From NCBI GenBank assembly GCA_024404415.1, contig JAKSPX010000118.1, positions 1-5,548 of the forward strand: a stretch of 5,548 nt of DNA, read 5' to 3'. A program made the translations under genes and the position numbers. Source of the DNA: Clostridia bacterium (GTDB lineage: Bacteria; Bacillota; Clostridia; Oscillospirales; QAMX01). The notes beneath the pieces are model-generated. The model made no database searches and was not told the DNA's origin. It was given only the letters and a program-made list of their open reading frames with translations. Of this stretch, positions 4,125-5,548 are shown piece after piece. Numbering within the stretch: position 1 is the first letter of the stretch; each line of letters opens with the position of its first letter.

Positions 4125-5414
4125 TCAATTACCTGCCTTTATGTCCAGATATTCTTTCTTGACCGAGCCGATGTAATAAAGCGACCCGAGCGAGAGGATG
4201 ACGCTTCCGGGGTTGTTCTTCTGATCCGCAAGCGCCATTTCGACGGCCTCCCTGACCGAGGCACAGACGTGGGTCGAGCCTGTGACCTCCGACGCCTCCT
4301 TTGCCGTGACCTCAGCAGATTGGGCGCGGGGCGAATCGGGCGTGACGGCATAGAAGCTCGCGGCGCGCCGCGCGACCTCATGGATGCAATAGGTGTGATC
4401 CTTGTCGGCCAGCATGCCCATGATGACGACGAGGCGTTTTCCATCAAAGAGGGTATCGAGCATTTTTGTCACCGCGTCGACACAGTCGGGGTTGTGTGCC
4501 GCGTCGATATAGAAATCATCGCCGATCTTTTCAAAACGGCCGCCGAATCTCACCTCGCGGAGCGCCTCCTTGAGGGAAGCATCCAGCCCCGGGAAATTCT
4601 TGGCGAGGTATTTCGTCCCCTCGATGACCGAAAGGGAGTTATAGACGATGTGTTCGCCCGGGATGTCGAGGAAATACTCCTCCCCCTTGTAGAGGAAGCG
4701 GCTTCCGTCGGCAGTGAGGGAAAGGATCTTAAGAGCATTTTTCTCAGGAAGCAGGAGCGTGCTCTCTTTCTCCTCAGCCTGCGCCCGGATGACCTCCAGC
4801 GCTTCGTCTCTCTGAGAGGCGTAGCTGACCGTCGGGCAGCCTTTTTTGATGATGCCGCACTTTTCAAAGGCGATCTTGGCGTAGGTGTCGCCCAAGATCT
4901 GCGTGTGGTCAAGGCCGATATAGCAGATGGCCGAGAGGAGCGGCGCTTTGATGACGTTCGTCGCGTCGAATCTGCCGCCCATGCCGACCTCCATCACCGC
5001 GACGTCGCAGTTTTCCTCCGCATAGTAGCCGAAAGCCATGGCGGTCTCAAACTCGAATTCGGTGACCGGGGTGCCGGTGATCTTTTCGGTCTCCTCGGAA
5101 AGCGGGATGAGTTTTTCCACCCAACAGGCAAGCTTTTCTTTCGGGATCATCTCGCGGTCGATCTGGATGCGCTCGCGGAAATCCTCCACAAAGGGGGAAA
5201 TATAGAGGCCCGTCTTGTAGCCCGCGCGGGAAAAGACCTCGGCGAACATGGCGGAGGTCGAGCCCTTGCCGTTGGTGCCCGCCACGTGGATGCACTTCAC
5301 TTTTTCCTCCGGGTGGTCCATTAAGGCAAGCATGGTTTCCACGCGTTCAAGGCCCAGGGTGGAACCGAAGCGCTTGCGGGAATGGATGAACGCTAATGCT
5401 TCATCGTATGTCAT
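4125..5414 (-). CDS. folC: Folylpolyglutamate synthase / dihydrofolate synthase FolC
   Basis: A cytoplasmic Mur-ligase-family enzyme that uses ATP to add glutamate to folates, and in many bacteria also to dihydropteroate; polyglutamylation retains folates and suits them to folate enzymes. From the ATG at 5414 it is 429 residues, the normal FolC size. Visible motifs are the N-terminal YDEALAFIHS (3-12); P-loop AGTNGKGST (45-53); LYISPF (70-75); MEVGMGGRFDATN (141-153); GLDHTQILGDT (167-177); AFEKCGIIKKG (182-192), which holds the lysine region typical of the family; linker GGRFE (291-295); DAAHNPD (304-310) of the C-terminal domain; and SLGSLYYIG (408-416). The frame stays open upstream to a TTG at 5471, but that lacks a Shine-Dalgarno and would add a 19-residue extension not typical of FolC, so the ATG is preferred; its own Shine-Dalgarno is weak (AAAGAGATG). 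It heads a probable two-gene unit with the downstream transporter. Confidence 0.94.
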   Translation of the reverse strand: MTYDEALAFIHSRKRFGSTLGLERVETMLALMDHPEEKVKCIHVAGTNGKGSTSAMFAEVFSRAGYKTGLYISPFVEDFRERIQIDREMIPKEKLACWVEKLIPLSEETEKITGTPVTEFEFETAMAFGYYAEENCDVAVMEVGMGGRFDATNVIKAPLLSAICYIGLDHTQILGDTYAKIAFEKCGIIKKGCPTVSYASQRDEALEVIRAQAEEKESTLLLPEKNALKILSLTADGSRFLYKGEEYFLDIPGEHIVYNSLSVIEGTKYLAKNFPGLDASLKEALREVRFGGRFEKIGDDFYIDAAHNPDCVDAVTKMLDTLFDGKRLVVIMGMLADKDHTYCIHEVARRAASFYAVTPDSPRAQSAEVTAKEASEVTGSTHVCASVREAVEMALADQKNNPGSVILSLGSLYYIGSVKKEYLDIKAGN

Positions 5415-5439
5415 CGTATCATCTCTTTCTATCCGAAGA

Positions 5440-5467
5440 ATTACTCTTTTGCGGAAATAATCTTCAA
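5440..5467 (-). promoter_or_regulatory. Possible weak promoter of folC
   Basis: TTGAAG (5467-5462) and AGTAAT (5445-5440) with a 16-base spacer, each 4 of 6 matches to consensus, about 25 bases upstream of the folC ATG. It lies between the right-edge palindrome and folC. Transcription could instead enter from an upstream gene outside the window. Confidence 0.3.
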
Positions 5468-5480
5468 TCAATCGTAGGGC

Positions 5481-5548
5481 GCGATGCCCACATCGCGCCG
5501 CATACTTTCGGTTTCTACGCCGAAAAGCCGGCGCGATGTGGGCATCGC
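5481..5548. repeat. Large palindromic repeat with perfect 20-bp arms, cut by the window edge
   Basis: GCGATGCCCACATCGCGCCG (5481-5500) and its exact reverse complement (5529-5548) flank a 28-base loop. The loop holds a nested TTTCGG/CCGAAA hairpin (5506-5511 with 5520-5525). The right arm ends at the last base, so the repeat may continue; CGTAGGGC at 5473-5480 would be the next part of the left arm. It carries no ORF. It resembles REP- or MITE-like palindromes common between genes of clostridia. A terminator for the gene beyond the window is possible, but no T-run follows. Confidence 0.8.

Noticed and set aside
3960..5324. 454-codon plus-strand open frame opposite folC
   Set aside because: It is antisense to folC, which has all FolC motifs; the plus-strand translation shows no domain and crosses into the EamA gene.
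5415..5471. TTG start of folC at 5471
   Set aside because: It has no Shine-Dalgarno and adds 19 residues not typical of FolC; the ATG at 5414 matches the family start and length.

Overview
The window looks like chromosomal DNA from a Bacillota member, probably a moderately GC-rich gut-type clostridium. The reasons are strong AGGAG-type ribosome binding sites, near-consensus sigma-A promoters, lipobox lipoproteins, Firmicutes-like MetN/MetQ/FolC sequences and palindromic intergenic repeats. The taxon is an inference from style only. All convincing genes lie on the minus strand, so transcription runs from high to low coordinates.

Layout in transcription order: a palindromic repeat at the right edge (5481-5548); folC, folate polyglutamylation (4125-5414); an EamA/DMT-type membrane transporter, probably co-transcribed with folC (3263-4111); a dense array of small hairpins separated by TCGATAT/ATATCGA boxes (2978-3251); a consensus promoter and an unrecognised lipoprotein gene (1950-2894); then a methionine-uptake operon with its own promoter, a short Met-rich leader ORF, an intrinsic terminator, metQ (753-1604) and metN (719 to beyond position 1). 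The permease gene metI is expected beyond the left edge.

Two things stand out, both in the methionine operon. First, the MetQ-like substrate-binding lipoprotein is circularly permuted. The half that is normally C-terminal (the AVPNDTTNEARALLLL region through GGAVVSV) follows the lipobox, and the half that is normally N-terminal (SPTPHAEIL, TDYVQPN, GELDANFFQH, HVEPMGIYS) comes second. The protein ends at TTLDDIK, exactly where a normal MetQ would continue into its second half. Second, the 5' leader encodes a 33-residue peptide with 10 methionines, 9 of them within codons 7-21, preceded by a strong Shine-Dalgarno and followed by a strong terminator ahead of metQ. This is the architecture of ribosome-mediated attenuation sensing methionyl-tRNA. 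No SAM riboswitch or T-box core was seen.

Together these suggest a methionine importer controlled by translation of a Met-rich leader peptide and fed by a rearranged binding protein whose lipid anchor sits on the opposite lobe from normal. The other genes (folC, EamA, lipoprotein) have no evident functional link beyond folate being part of one-carbon/methionine metabolism.
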